Both the position numbers and the translations under genes were made by a program. A DNA stretch of 64,000 nucleotides from Rhabdophis nuchalis (Eukaryota > Chordata > Lepidosauria > Squamata > Natricidae): contig CM077644.1 of the NCBI GenBank assembly GCA_039707465.1, forward strand, positions 196,327,962 to 196,391,961, read 5' to 3'. Shown here in pieces: positions 32,593 through 43,797 of the stretch. Every line of letters begins with the position of its first letter. The first letter of the stretch is position 1. The notes under the pieces were generated by a model that ran no database searches, had not been told where the DNA came from, and saw nothing but the letters and a program-made list of their open reading frames with translations.

Positions 32593-33820
32593 AAAGTGTG
32601 CATCGTTGCTTCTACTGAAACATGTAACAGAATATGTCATTTAAGCATAACCATATGCAACCTTTCAATATATTGTTGGATGCATTGTTTAATATATTTG
32701 AACTTATTTAATAAATGTATTGATGTAATATGGTAAGGGAACACTTGAGTTTATGAGCTCTCATTTATGGCTTTGATCAAGGACACATAAAAATTAATGC
32801 CTTGGACTTTTGTATCACTGTCAGAAGCTGTTTGAAACTCCTAGTTATTTATTATGTGTGTGCAGTTACAAGTAAAATTGCACTGAAAATAGTGAAAGTT
32901 AGTTTTGAGTAAGCATAAACATATTTAGAATTGAGCTGCAAATGTCCACACACATTTTTCTTACTCTTTAGGCATCTATCTAAATAATATCACTAGTGAC
33001 AGTAGAAATAAAACAATGGGTTCAGATCCTTTTAATCATATGACTCTAATAAATCCCTTGTATAAAGATAAAATGTTGTAAACACTTTCTCTTTGAAAGC
33101 TTTGCTAGATAATTAAACTCTATCTCTTTGAAAATGTGTAATCTTTCTGTCTATCACAGTAACAACTTTAGAATGAGGCCATTGTTCATCATGTTAATTT
33201 GCTGTGCTAAAAGAGAATGTTTACTACTCTTAGGGTGGTCACTGATGCATTGAAAAAGAGAAAGTCATCATCAAAAAAGTCAAGGGAAGATAAAAGAAGA
33301 TGTACATTTATAATCTGCACTTTCCATGAATGGGGGCATATAAAAGAGAAGGTCATCTCAATTCATCATCCAGTTTAATAAGACAGCTGAGTATTTTACT
33401 GGCCTTTGTTACAATACATGGATGTATTTTTATGCTACAGTATTTAGAAAATCTACTGTTACTTAGATGACTTAATATATTGTTGAAGTAGTTGTATCAG
33501 AGTTTCTATTTTTTAAGGCTGCTTTTAAACAATTACCCAAGGGTGACCATCATCTCATCTCATCCTACTAATGACTGACTTTCTAAAGCAATTACAGATG
33601 TTTCCAATAGAGAAATATGGGTCAGGGCTGCATTTTAAATCTGGATGCAGCCAGCTATCTTCAATTAAGACTGTCTCTCTTTTGCCTGGCAAGGAACTTC
33701 AGTGAGTGTTTTTGCTCTGACCTCCACTCTCTACTTGCTGAATTCAAGGGCTTGCTTGGCAGTCAGACCTCATCATCTGAATGCTCCAGTTCTTCTGATA
33801 ATGTCTACCTTTGATTAGTC
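32593..33820. other. AT-rich intergenic DNA
   Basis: No supported gene or repeat. Confidence 0.45.
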
Positions 33821-34870
33821 TCAGGTGATTCTTAATTTGATGTATCCTGAAGTTGACATTCTACTAGTTCAGTCAGAGTGTCTTCTTCAGAGTTGGAGTT
33901 CTAGGCCAAGGCAATAGGAGCAGTAGTGGGTTCCTACTAGTTTGGACCGGTTCAGCCAAACCGGTAGTGGTTTGGCGGCCTGGGTCACTGGAACCAGCAG
34001 TGACCCAGGCCTGCCATGTCCCCCAACTGGTTTTCCTGGCAGCGCTGTAGACGCTGTCATCTTGTTTTTGACTTCTGTGCATGTGCAGAACAATGTTTAT
34101 TGAACTGCGCATGCACGCACAGCATGCATCAGGCACGTGCATGGCTCAACCATGAGCAAACCAGCAGTAGTGCCTACTGGAATCCATAGCTGAACAGGAG
34201 GGGAGAGGTTACTCAGCCCTGTGGCATTCCATAGAAGAGAGTCACCAGCTGGAACTTTCACCACATCAATACCAACTGGGACCAGCTATGGAGAAAGGAG
34301 GAGAACAAGCACAAGTCCATGTTGCCCATCTTCAATTCTCAGAGATGGCCAAGAAGCATACCATAGTTGATTGTACTGAAAGCTGCTGAGATGTAAAGAA
34401 TATCAAGGATAGATGCATCATTCCCATCCTATCAGATTATCCAAGAGTGAGATCACAGCCATCTTGTTCCATAACTAGGCCTGAATTCTGATTGTAAGAG
34501 GGCCAGGTAACCCTCTTCTTTGAGGGTCCTTTGAAACTGCAATACAACCATCTTTTCTAAAAAGCATGTTCTTTTAATTGTTTATAAAAAGGGAACGTTG
34601 GAAACAAAAGTTGGAGTCTAGTGAAGGTCTCTATAGGTGTTGGTAAACCAAGTCTCTTTAAGAGACAGCAGTAACACCCCTTTACTCAAGGAGGAATTAA
34701 TGACTGCCAGAACCTAACTACATATCCCTTCCCAGAAAGTCTTGATCAGTTAGGAGAGACATGGATTTAATACAGAACTAGCTGCACTAACAATCCTGAT
34801 GGCCCTCCCCATTTCCTCTCTCCCCACATAACCAAGCTAGCCCCAGTTACCTCCATAGGACTTGCAAAAA
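33821..34870 (-). mobile_element. Old L2 LINE copy, antisense, interrupted by a MITE
   Basis: From 34193 on it follows the L2 antisense sequence collinear with 25826-26400 ('gaacaggaggggagaggtta', 'gagatggccaagaagcatac', 'aaggaggaattaatgactgc'), with many substitutions and indels. No reading frame survives. The part left of the MITE is harder to align. Confidence 0.65.
33921..34192. mobile_element. hAT-type MITE with 8 bp duplication
   Basis: Starts CAGTAGTGGGTTCC, ends GGAATCCATAGCTG. Flanks AATAGGAG (33913-33920) and AACAGGAG (34193-34200) match 7 of 8. The interior shares 'gagcaaaccagcagtag' and 'ctgcgcatgca' with 23334-23487. Confidence 0.8.
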
Positions 34871-35214
34871 AGACCGGAATGGATTCAATTGATTTTGTCC
34901 ATCACCAATTCTATAGCACCTAGGGTTCAGGTCACCCAAAGCAGGGCTGCTGGACAACTATCCACACCTCTAACTCATGCTCAGTTTGAGATTGCTTCTT
35001 GTTGCTCTCTAGCAGTGCTCAGGTATCTCTTCTCCTATTTTATCTCCATTAGCTCCACCTGGGTAAGTTCTGGGATCTGTGGGGGAGAGAAGTCAGGACT
35101 CTTATTGGTAAACAATTTAAAATGCTAATAATGTAAAATGAAGATAAAAGTTAAGGATACACAAGAATGAAAAAAAATGACAGCTAAAGATAAACTACAA
35201 AATGGTTAGCAATG
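34871..35214. other. Intergenic or unalignable old L2 DNA
   Basis: No supported gene. Confidence 0.35.
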
Positions 35215-35638
35215 TACATCCCTACGGCCAACTCACTCCCACGGAGAGAGTGGGAGTCGACTGGGCAATGCCGGTTGGCGGCGCCCAGGGGAAGGGCCTT
35301 CTCTGTGATGGGCCCAACCCTCTGGAACGACCTACCTCCCGAACTCCGTATCATCTCGGACCTCAGCTTATTCCGCCAGCACTTAAAAACACACTTTTAT
35401 CATCTGGCCGGCCTGGCATGAATTACCCCGCATCGTATTGACTTGTAGCTAATCAAAATTCTTAATTTATGGGTTTTAAATTTATTTTAACGCAGGGTTT
35501 TGATTTAATTTAGCTGTTAAATGTTAATATTTTGTATATATGTATATTTATATTTTAAAATTCTGTGCGCCACCCCGAGTCCCTTCGTGGTGAGATGGGT
35601 GCGGATTACAAATATGAATAATAAATAAATAAATAAAA
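35215..35638 (+). mobile_element. L2 LINE 3' end
   Basis: The C-terminal ORF piece to a stop at 35421 has RGRAFSVMGPTLWNDLPPEL and ends HLAGLA. A 3'UTR with 'cgccaccccgagtcccttcg' and an (AAATA)n tail follow. 5'-truncated. Confidence 0.85.
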
Positions 35639-36189
35639 ATGTCTCATGGGCTCATTAGCCTCCTAACTTTGGCTTTCTGTTAATAATTCCCATTTCTCTT
35701 TTATATATGGGAAATGTTTTTATTATATTCTGATATATTCTTTATATCTGTAATTGAAATATATCATATAGACTCTATTACACTTTTAAGTCATACTCAT
35801 GTAAAATCTATTGCTTTATTTAATAAAATTGATCATATCCCTGCTAGCTGAATGATAAAATATTTTATTAAGGAGATAAAAAAAGAAATAGTAAAGAGCG
35901 CTTTTCCTCCTATATCAGAGGAAGTGATCACAGTATCACATACGCTCTCATTGGAGACCAAATTATGGTGTATTATTTTAAAAGAAGCAATAATAGCCTA
36001 AAATTAATTTTTAGAGGAAAAAGTTAAATAATTATTAAGCCATTATGTATTTTCTCCATGTCCTGTCAAATCTAAGAATGTACTAAGAATGAATTTAACA
36101 TGTTATGTTTCCAAAACACATTTTATTTTATAAATAATGATATTAGGAAAGAAGACATAAATTATTAGCCTTCAGACTCAAGTTAACCT
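35639..36189. other. AT-rich intergenic DNA
   Basis: No supported feature. Confidence 0.45.
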
Positions 36190-36805
36190 ATACAATACTG
36201 CATTTTCCATTTGCTTTAAAAGTGCCAATCTTCCATTTGCTTTATAAATGCCTTTCAATGCCAATTTGCTTTTTGGTCCAATTTAAGGTGTTAGTTGTTA
36301 TCTTTAAAACCCTTCACACAAGGCTTCACACCACGTTATACTGTCCCAATTACATTGATTCATCCCATCCTCTCAAGCAGGGACAGCATGCTGTGAATTC
36401 CATCAGATAGAGAACTTTGCCTGGTGGGGTCTAGGGCCTTCTCTGCCGTTGCTCCTGCCCTTTACAATATCTTACCCACAAAGGTGAGGTGAGCTCTCAC
36501 TTTTCTGGCCTTCTGGAAGAGTGTTAAAACCTGACTGCCAATTAGCCTGCAAGGTCTAAGAGTGTTGTGCAACCCAAGGAATGGGTTGTTACTTGAGGCC
36601 ACGCCATCTTTTAAAACTTTAGCCTTATTAATACCTATCTTAACTCTGCTTTTCTCTTTTTAACGTCTAAATTTTAAACTTGTTTTTAATTTTGTTTTAG
36701 CTGTACTTTTGGTCATACAGTATTTTTGTATTATTTTAAGATGTTTTAAACTGCCCAGAGTCACTTAGGTGAGATGGGTGGTATAGAAATTTGCTAAATT
36801 GAATA
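36190..36805 (+). mobile_element. Old L2/L3-like LINE 3' end
   Basis: Decayed 'gggtctagggccttctctgc' (RAFSA), '...ttacaatatcttaccc' (NDLP-like) and a 3'UTR 'aaactgcccagagtcactta' with 'gagatgggtggtatagaaat', the usual order of an L2 3' end. No intact frame. Confidence 0.65.
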
Positions 36806-36976
36806 GGATTAGTAAATAGGATTTATAAAAAACAAAATGAGATGATCCCACTTATCAGAGGATCAGGATATTATTAATATCATACATTGTCTCTTTTACT
36901 TTCAAAATAAATGTCATTGCAATTAAAACTATGAAATGGGGGGTTCTAGATACTGATTGTTTTCCAGTGAATACAT

Positions 36977-36980
<4 letters not shown>
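36806..36980. other. Intergenic DNA
   Basis: No supported feature. Confidence 0.4.

Positions 36981-37041
<61 letters not shown>
36981..37041. repeat. (CT)n microsatellite
   Basis: About 30 uninterrupted CT units. The Arg-Glu and Leu-Ser frames over it are repeat translations. Confidence 0.95.
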
Positions 37042-37045
<4 letters not shown>

Positions 37046-37633
37046 CCAGCCTGCCCCGCCCTGCCCCGTGCATGTGTATAGGGCTGCTCTGCTATTTGTC
37101 CTTCAATTTTAGCTTGAATCTTAGTTGTTCCAGGAACATTTCAAGATCATTTTCTTACCAATAGCATGGAGGCGATTTGCCAGTGCCTTCATCCCAGATG
37201 TGTTTCAACATTTTAGTCTTCTGTGGTCCTGGTAAAGCCTACTTATCTCCCATCTGAATACTAGTCAAACCCATCCTGCTTTGCTTTGAATTAAGACAAA
37301 GTTTCCTATCTGCTGCCACCTGCTGAGGTTCTGGGTTCACAATGACACTTTTTCAAATATTCCCTTTCTTTTAATGGAACAACTATTATATAATTCATGA
37401 ACTGGGAAAGTATTTTGATTATAGACCTGTTTCCTTCAGAAACAAAAATGTTTTTAAGAGTACTTTGGACCATAGATTACAGTTTGTTCTTCCAACTGTT
37501 GTGCATTCAGCTCCAACTGAATTTAAAGAGGACAGCCAAAAATCTGATAGTTTAAGATTTTTAAATGATGTTCTTGCTCTAACACAAAATAACCAGTATT
37601 CAGCACCCATCATTTCTTTCAGAAAGTTTTTGA

Positions 37634-37672
<39 letters not shown>

Positions 37673-38655
37673 AAAGGTTTGTGAGTAGGTTTTGGCTTTT
37701 TTAAATTTTTCCTAATCTTTTATATTTTTGATTGATAGGTTCTACTCAACACCTACATCACAGGTGATTTATTAATGGTGCTCTTCATCCTTGCTAATGT
37801 TTATGTCCAAATCATACCAAGAATGGCCCATTTCTTCCATTGTTTTTAATGTGGTTTAGAAGCTCTTGCTGTATAATTAGAAATTCTGAAAACATGAATG
37901 GAATTACAATGGAGAAGGTAGAGCATACATTTATTCTATGTCATTAATATTGTATGTTTAGAGATAGACCAGAAATTTCTATTCCTCTTTTCTGTTTCAT
38001 TAATGCCTGTGTTTGGTATCCTATATTGTTATTCTATAAATTGAAATAAATCAGATTCAAAGCCACTGAAGCATGGCAACAGTTTAGGGATGTATTAAGG
38101 AGTGGGAAGTTACACTGTGTTCTTTGTTTATCTTGATTTGAAGCTATGAGAATTGTTCATCTTGGAATGAGAATTCCCAGACAGCTTTCTTAATTGGTAA
38201 TTCTAAACTTATCCCATGCTAGTGTAAATGAAGGAGAATGTAGACAGATTGTCAGAATTCCTTTGAGTAATGTGATAAAATAAATGAGGTTAAGATGAAT
38301 TTAATTTTAAATTTTGCTAACATTTTGAGAGATCTTCCTCTGTTTATTCCATCACATGCACAGAGTACTGGAAACAATTATTCAGCAAAATCGCCTCTGG
38401 TTTTTGAATTGCAAAAATTGCCAAAGATGGGAAAGTTGACTTTACCTTTTCATACTTTTAAACATATAATTAGGCCATTATTATAACTACAGTCATTGGG
38501 TGAAATAAGAAACTTCAGAACTCAATTAATCTTTCCACTTAAGAATTAGTATTGAAATCTTGACAAGTACTGAGATTCTTTATTGTGTGAGGATAAAATA
38601 TTGGATTGCATATACAGTATAGTTTTAGTCTGTTTATCCAGCTTTAATGTAGTTG
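37042..38655. other. Intergenic DNA with a (GT)n block
   Basis: (GT)17 at 37637-37670. No gene seen. Confidence 0.5.
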
Positions 38656-38985
38656 TGCTGGAGAAGACTCCTGAGAGTCCCTTGGACTGCAAGGTGGTCA
38701 AACCGGTCAGTCCTAGAGGAGATCAACCCTGACTGCCTCTTAGAAGGCTAATCCTGAAGATAAAACTCAAATACTTTGGCCACCTAATGAGAAGGAAGGA
38801 CTCACTGGAGAAGAGCCTAATGCTGGGAAAGACTGAGGGCAAAAGAAGAAAGGGACAACAGAGAATGAGATGGTTGGATGGAGTCACTGAAGCAATTGGC
38901 ATGGTAGTGGACAGGAAGGTGTGGAGGAACGTTGTCCATGGGGTTGCGTTGGCTTGGAAACGACTTTGCGGCTAACAACAATGTA
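38656..38985 (+). mobile_element. BovB (RTE-clade) LINE 3' end
   Basis: Plus-strand translation gives a decayed RLLRVPWTA-type segment, then LKYFGHLMRRKDSLEKSLML and RMRWLDGVTEAIGM, the signature C-terminus of BovB, and a short 3' end 'ttggcttggaaacgactttg'. 5'-truncated. The same 3' end class is copied in the Sauria SINE tails. Confidence 0.85.
38787..38975 (+). pseudogene. BovB ORF C-terminal fragment
   Basis: 62 open codons from an internal Met with the LMLGKTEGKRRKGQQRMRWL basic segment. It is the tail of the RTE protein without endonuclease or reverse transcriptase motifs. Confidence 0.8.
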
Positions 38986-39219
38986 GCTGGTAGTTTCATA
39001 GTTTGGATCAATTGAGAGTCTTTAACTGAGTTAAAAAAAATTCTGAGGAAGTTATATAAAACATTTGCAAAATATAATAAAATGAACCTTGTTCGTCCAA
39101 TTGTGCTTCCTGGCTTTCAACTCATGCATTTGCTATTCAGTTTGTATAATCCAAGGTTATTGCTCTTCTCAAAGTTTATTTACCATTTATTTAATCAATT
39201 TATATAGCTGCTCTACTTA
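38986..39219. other. Intergenic DNA
   Basis: No supported feature. Confidence 0.4.
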
Positions 39220-39620
39220 TTATGCAACCCAGGGAGGCATCAATAATGGAGTAATAAATAAAAACCACACAATGAAATAAAATATTAAAAACACAACCAA
39301 AAGGAGCAACATAGAAACACATAAACACCACAAATAAGCACATACCTACATACCCTCCTTTAGCACATCAGACCATTCTTAGACCCAATGTTTGAGGGGA
39401 TAAAATAGTCTTTAATGCCTTCCAAAAGGAGACAGCATTGGAGTTAACTGAATCTCAAGGGGACTAAGATGTTCCAAAGGGTAGAAACACAACAAAAAAG
39501 TTCCATATCTTTTTAAGTTTTAGAGGCATGAACAATGGCTCCTGGCCAATAACTCATTTATAGAAAGCTGAAGAATATTAATAGCATTGTTATTAGTTAC
39601 TTACATGGCATCTAGAATAA
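39220..39620 (-). mobile_element. Probable old L2/L3 3' end, antisense
   Basis: 'gtctttaatgccttccaaaa', 'caaggggactaagatgttcc' and an A-rich stretch with 'acacaaccaaaaggagcaac' resemble the inverted L2/L3 C-terminus and 3'UTR. Very decayed. Confidence 0.4.
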
Positions 39621-40191
39621 TGAGCTTGAATGAAGCAAGCCTGCTCCCCCATAGTTGGGGGAGTTGGTTGGGATATAGATTTAATATTGTAAATCATCAT
39701 CGGAATTATATATCCTGAGATTCCTATGTCCCCATCCTGATGTTATTTAAATGAGCCCTTGAGGCTTCACAATGTCTGCCAATTTCCTTTTCCACATTAT
39801 TCTATTCGTTAAAATCCTTTTAATTAAATTAATAACCTGGTACTTTTGGCATACTGCAATGCAAAGTGCCAGCTTCTGGTTTATTTTTTTTATTTCAAAG
39901 AACGTAACCACCCCACAAAGGCCCTTAGGTATTCTTAGATAATACCTATCACTTTGTGGACAATATGTGCAGCCAAAATATATAGAAAATTTGGCTCCTG
40001 TTGAACTTCACAAACAAGTTAACCTTGGCTTCCTGATCATTTCCACTTCTGCTTCTGCTTAGCTATTGAGGTAAGAGGGATTTCCATTTATTATAATCAG
40101 ATGGACATAAGAGCTTCTTTCAAGAAAAGGCAAAGCTTTGAGCAGTACATCATATGTAGTCTAGATAGCTACTTGGCCAGGGACTGAGGGT
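39621..40191. other. Intergenic DNA
   Basis: No supported feature. Confidence 0.4.
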
Positions 40192-40290
40192 ACGTTTACG
40201 TTTACGTTTATTTAAATTTATATACCGCCCTATCTCCCTTGCGGGACTCAGGGCAGTGAACAGGCAATTATAAAACATAAAACATAACTA
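40192..40290 (-). mobile_element. L2 LINE tail
   Basis: Short (ACGTTT)n tail, then 'ataccgccctatctcccttg' and 'cgggactcagggcagtgaac', the inverted L2 3'UTR end. Strong 5' truncation. Confidence 0.75.
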
Positions 40291-40315
40291 GCTTTAGTTT
40301 TCTCATTTGCTAGTC

Positions 40316-40400
40316 TAGTGTTTTTCAAACTTGGCAACTTTAAGATGGCTGGACTTCAATTCCCAGAATTCCTTCTGCAGACTGGAGAATTCTAGAAGTT
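40316..40400. mobile_element. Palindromic MITE, decayed
   Basis: 'ttttcaaacttggcaacttt', 'ggacttcaattcccagaatt' and 'actggagaattctagaagtt' relate to the arms at 2638 and 6736. Confidence 0.5.
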
Positions 40401-40750
40401 AGTCCACTCATTTGAAAAAGTGTGAAAAGTACTGGTCTAGTCTGAAGCAATCCAATGGAATTGGACTATTGAACTATCGCATGTTTCTTCCTCTCCTCAG
40501 AATGGGATTTGGCTCCCTCTTGTTCCTCCTCCTTCCATTTTCTCTCCTCTCAGACATTTTACAGCTTAACTTTCTCCCCTATTACTGCTACTTTCCTTTC
40601 CTACATCACTCAGCTTTTATCTTCCATACAAATGCAAAATACAAAAGGGATGGCCCTTGCACTGTGGCACCACATCTATTATCTTACAGATTTTTACCCC
40701 CTCTGATAAATGTTGCCAAGATGTATCTTGGTTATGTTTGTGTGCCACTG
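40401..40750. other. Intergenic DNA
   Basis: The 136-codon frame at 40412-40822 runs into the MITE and has no recognised motif, so I do not call it a gene. Confidence 0.45.
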
Positions 40751-41116
40751 CCTGATACGGTCCTCGATTTACAATCTCAATTGAGCCCCAAATGTGTGTT
40801 GCTAAGTGAAACAATTGTTTAAGTGAGTTTTATGACCTTTCTTGCCACAGTTGCTAAGTGAATCATTGCACTTATTATGTTAGTAACATGGTTATTAAGT
40901 GAATCTGGTTTCCCCATTAATTGTGCTTGTCAGAAGTTTGCAGAAGATGATCACATGACTCTAGCCATCATAAATATGAGTCAGTTGCGAAGCATCTGAA
41001 CTTTGATCATGTGACCAGGATCATCAGTGTGAAAAACAGTCATAAATCATTTTTTTCAGTGCCATTGTAACTTTAAATGGTCACTAAATGAACTGTGGTA
41101 AGTCGAGGACTACCTG
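40751..41116. mobile_element. MITE with 'AAGTCGAGGACTACCTG' terminus
   Basis: The left end contains GGTCCTCGATTTACA and the right end 'gtaagtcgaggactacctg', which are inverted relatives. The body repeats 'ctaagtgaa', 'aagtgaatc' and 'cattgtaac'. A second good copy lies at 51023-51959. No transposase. Superfamily not assigned. Confidence 0.75.
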
Positions 41117-41354
41117 TCCTTTCCATATCTCTTTAAAATTGGCACTTCTAACAACTGCTAACCCATTTGTTTCTTAGAAAAGGAGCAGTTGCTAATAATT
41201 TACCTACATATATCAATTTGTAAGAATTAAATTTAAATATAAAGTTAGATATATATATTGTTTGAACCCATCTTACAGAGTTCCTGGACTGATCATGCAA
41301 CCAAATAATATTGCACTGACTTCTAATTATTTTATTTAATTTGGGGTGGCTGCA
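41117..41354. other. Intergenic DNA
   Basis: No supported feature. Confidence 0.4.
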
Positions 41355-41408
41355 TAACCCTAACCCTAACCCTAACCCTAACCCTAACCCTAACCCTAAC
41401 CCTAACCC
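41355..41408. repeat. Interstitial telomeric repeat (TAACCC)9
   Basis: Nine perfect vertebrate telomere hexamers in tandem, ending in CCAAAA. Unique-looking DNA on both sides makes it interstitial, not a chromosome end. Confidence 0.95.
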
Positions 41409-42861
41409 AAAACTTTTTGACCAAGTGGCTTGGATGTCCTCTTTACTTACTGTTAAGCAAATCAGTTTCACCCTTAATTAAAAATCTACAACAACACTTC
41501 ATAATAAGACTGCATCATAATTTTCTTAGCTGCCCTGCTATGCAGAATTCCTTCATTTGTTGATAAATTTCATATACTGTAAGTACAGCATAGGAAAACA
41601 TGAACATTTTTCACATATTGCTTTGAAAGCATGTTGAGGGCCCTTTGCTTCCTGACAAAAATGTACCCATTAGTGACTCCCTAAAGTATCATTCATGCTG
41701 GCTCATTGAAATAGAAGTCTAATATATCTGGAGGATAGCAGAGAAAGCTGTTATATAGGAATACAAGAAGCAACAATAAATATCTTGAAAAAGGACTTGG
41801 GAAGAAAGCCAACTTATGTAAAATAATATATATAACCTTCAAAAGCAACACGATCAGATATTTTTAATATTGCACAACCCAAGCATGTTTTGGTTGGGGT
41901 TCTGCAAGTTGATTTGTCACCTCTGATGCCTATTTTTCACTATCTGTTCTCAGAATTTAATGAAAAACATAGTACAAAACACTTTTTGAGAGTTTCCCTC
42001 CCCTTCCCCACATATCCTTTGCTCCATCTACTTCTGTTTCCTGCAGCCTAGTTAGATGATTATAATTGGACACTAATCCATTCGGTGCTAATTCATCATA
42101 GCTTGATTTCCTAAATACCTTGCGTTGCGGCTTTTTCTGTTCAGGGAGGTTGGTACTTTTGATGGAAGGACCTGCTGTGCCCTTTTTGGGGCTGCTTATT
42201 CACCTTTGGTTGCCACCCAGTGCTCACCTCTCATCTGTAGCTCTAACATGCCCAGCTATCAATTCTTCAGACTCCAACCACACAAACTCTAGCAAACAAA
42301 GCCCTTCATATGAAATTGTTATTATGCATGACTTAACTCAAAGACAGGAGAGTGCAATTCAAATAAGGAACTTAAGCAAATTATTACATTTTCCTTCCAG
42401 CCAGCCAAGACTTTAAAATAGAAGTTGAAATGACCCAACTTGATTTATAGATTGACTTCCTTCCTAACTTAAAGTCTCTCTACAAAAGTAATGTTTTACT
42501 ACCATGTCAATTTGTTTATTTTATAACATAGCACAGGTATGGCTATGGACAAATTCCCATCTAAGAGTTTGATCAAGCATATTAATTATCTTAGATAGCC
42601 AACTCTCACTCTGAAGAATTGAAGGATCAGGACATTACTTAATATTACCTTGTTAGGAACAACTAGTCTGCTCACTGGATATTCTGTTTCTTTGTTCTTT
42701 GTGCCCTGAAAAATATACCTGTGAAAACTCAGTGATTTTGAACCTGGATTAGCTGATAATGCACAATGACTCTACAATCACTAGACTAATGATGCTTCTC
42801 CCTGCTTCTTGGAACTCTGCTTACTGCACAGGTGTGCAGTAAGCAGAGTAACCTGATCATG
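41409..42861. other. AT-rich intergenic DNA
   Basis: No supported feature. 'ttactgcacaggtgtgcagtaa' at about 42822-42842 is a small palindrome beside the CR1. Confidence 0.45.
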
Positions 42862-43704
42862 TCTTAAGATAGGCTTAAGATACAGAAGGATCTAGACAAA
42901 CTTGAACATTGGGCAGTATCTAATAAAATGAAATTCAATTGTGAAAAAAGTAAGGTCCTACATATAGGCAAGAAAAACCAAATGCACAAGTACAGTATAG
43001 GTGGTACCTTGCTCAATAGCAGCAACTGTGAGAGGGATCTTGGAATCCTAGTGGACAACCATTTAAATATGAGCCAGCAGTGTGCAGCAGCTGCCAAAAA
43101 AGCCAACACAGTTCTAAGCTGCATAAACAGAGGGATAGAATCTAGATCGCGTGAAGTGTTAATGCCACTGTATAGTGCCTTGGTAAGGCCACACTTGGAA
43201 TACTGCATACAGTTTTGGTCGCCACGATGTAGAAAAGACGTGGAGACTCTGGAAAGGGTGCAGAGAAGGGCAACCAAGATGATTAGGGGACTGGAGACTA
43301 AGACATATGAAGAACGGCTGCAGGAGCTGGGTATGTCTAGCTTGATGAAGAGAAGGACCAGGGGAGACATGATAGCAGTGTTCCGATATCTCAGAGGGTG
43401 CCACAAAGAAGAGGGAATCAAACTATTCTCCAAGGCACCTGGAGGCAGGACAAGAAGCAACGGGTGGAAACTAATCAAGGAGAGAAGCAACTTAGAACTA
43501 AGGAGAAATTTCCTGACAGTAAGAACAATTAACCTCTGGAACAGCTTGCCTCCAGAAGTTGTGAATGCCCCAACCCTGGAAGTCTTTAAAAAGATGTTAG
43601 ATAGCCATTTGTCTGAAATGGTATAAGGTTCCTGCCCACGCAGGGGGTTGGACTAGAAGACCTACAAGGTCCCTTCCAACTCTGCTATTGTATTGTATTG
43701 TATG
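42862..43704 (+). mobile_element. CR1 LINE, 5'-truncated, well preserved
   Basis: The ORF C-terminus is followed directly by a short 3'UTR ('gggttggactagaagaccta') and a (TATTG)n tail. No target duplication is evident, as is common for CR1. Confidence 0.9.
42928..43626 (+). CDS. CR1 reverse transcriptase C-terminal region, open
   Basis: 232 open codons from an internal Met, ending SEMV. It covers the segment after catalytic motif C: MKFNCEKSKVLHIGKKN, ERDLGILVDNHLNMSQQC, SALVRPHLEYCIQFWSP, LERVQRRATKMIRGLE, and ILWNSLP-type NLWNSLPPEVVNAP. These are classic CR1 thumb/C-terminal motifs. The endonuclease and the YADD-bearing palm are absent through 5' truncation, so it is not a functional enzyme despite the open frame, which argues for a recent insertion. 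Confidence 0.85.
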   Translation: MKFNCEKSKVLHIGKKNQMHKYSIGGTLLNSSNCERDLGILVDNHLNMSQQCAAAAKKANTVLSCINRGIESRSREVLMPLYSALVRPHLEYCIQFWSPRCRKDVETLERVQRRATKMIRGLETKTYEERLQELGMSSLMKRRTRGDMIAVFRYLRGCHKEEGIKLFSKAPGGRTRSNGWKLIKERSNLELRRNFLTVRTINLWNSLPPEVVNAPTLEVFKKMLDSHLSEMV

Positions 43705-43797
43705 TCACGTGACGTATCTTGACGTGTTTTGCCTTTACGGAGACAGAGTGGGCGCAGTCTACATTCAGCCCATGGGCCACCAATTTGACACCCCTGG
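43705..43797. mobile_element. hAT-like element end
   Basis: Ends 'gccaccaatttgacacccctg', the inverse of the CAGGGGTGTCAAACTC terminus seen at 53780. It abuts the CR1 tail, so its left part is missing. Confidence 0.55.

Noticed and set aside
40412..40822. 136-codon plus-strand frame as a gene
   Set aside because: It runs into the MITE at 40751 and shows no domain or codon bias.
41355..41408. Chromosome end
   Set aside because: Unique-looking DNA continues for more than 20 kb on both sides.
42864..43490. 208-codon minus-strand frame
   Set aside because: Antisense shadow of the CR1 ORF, which has clear family motifs on the plus strand.
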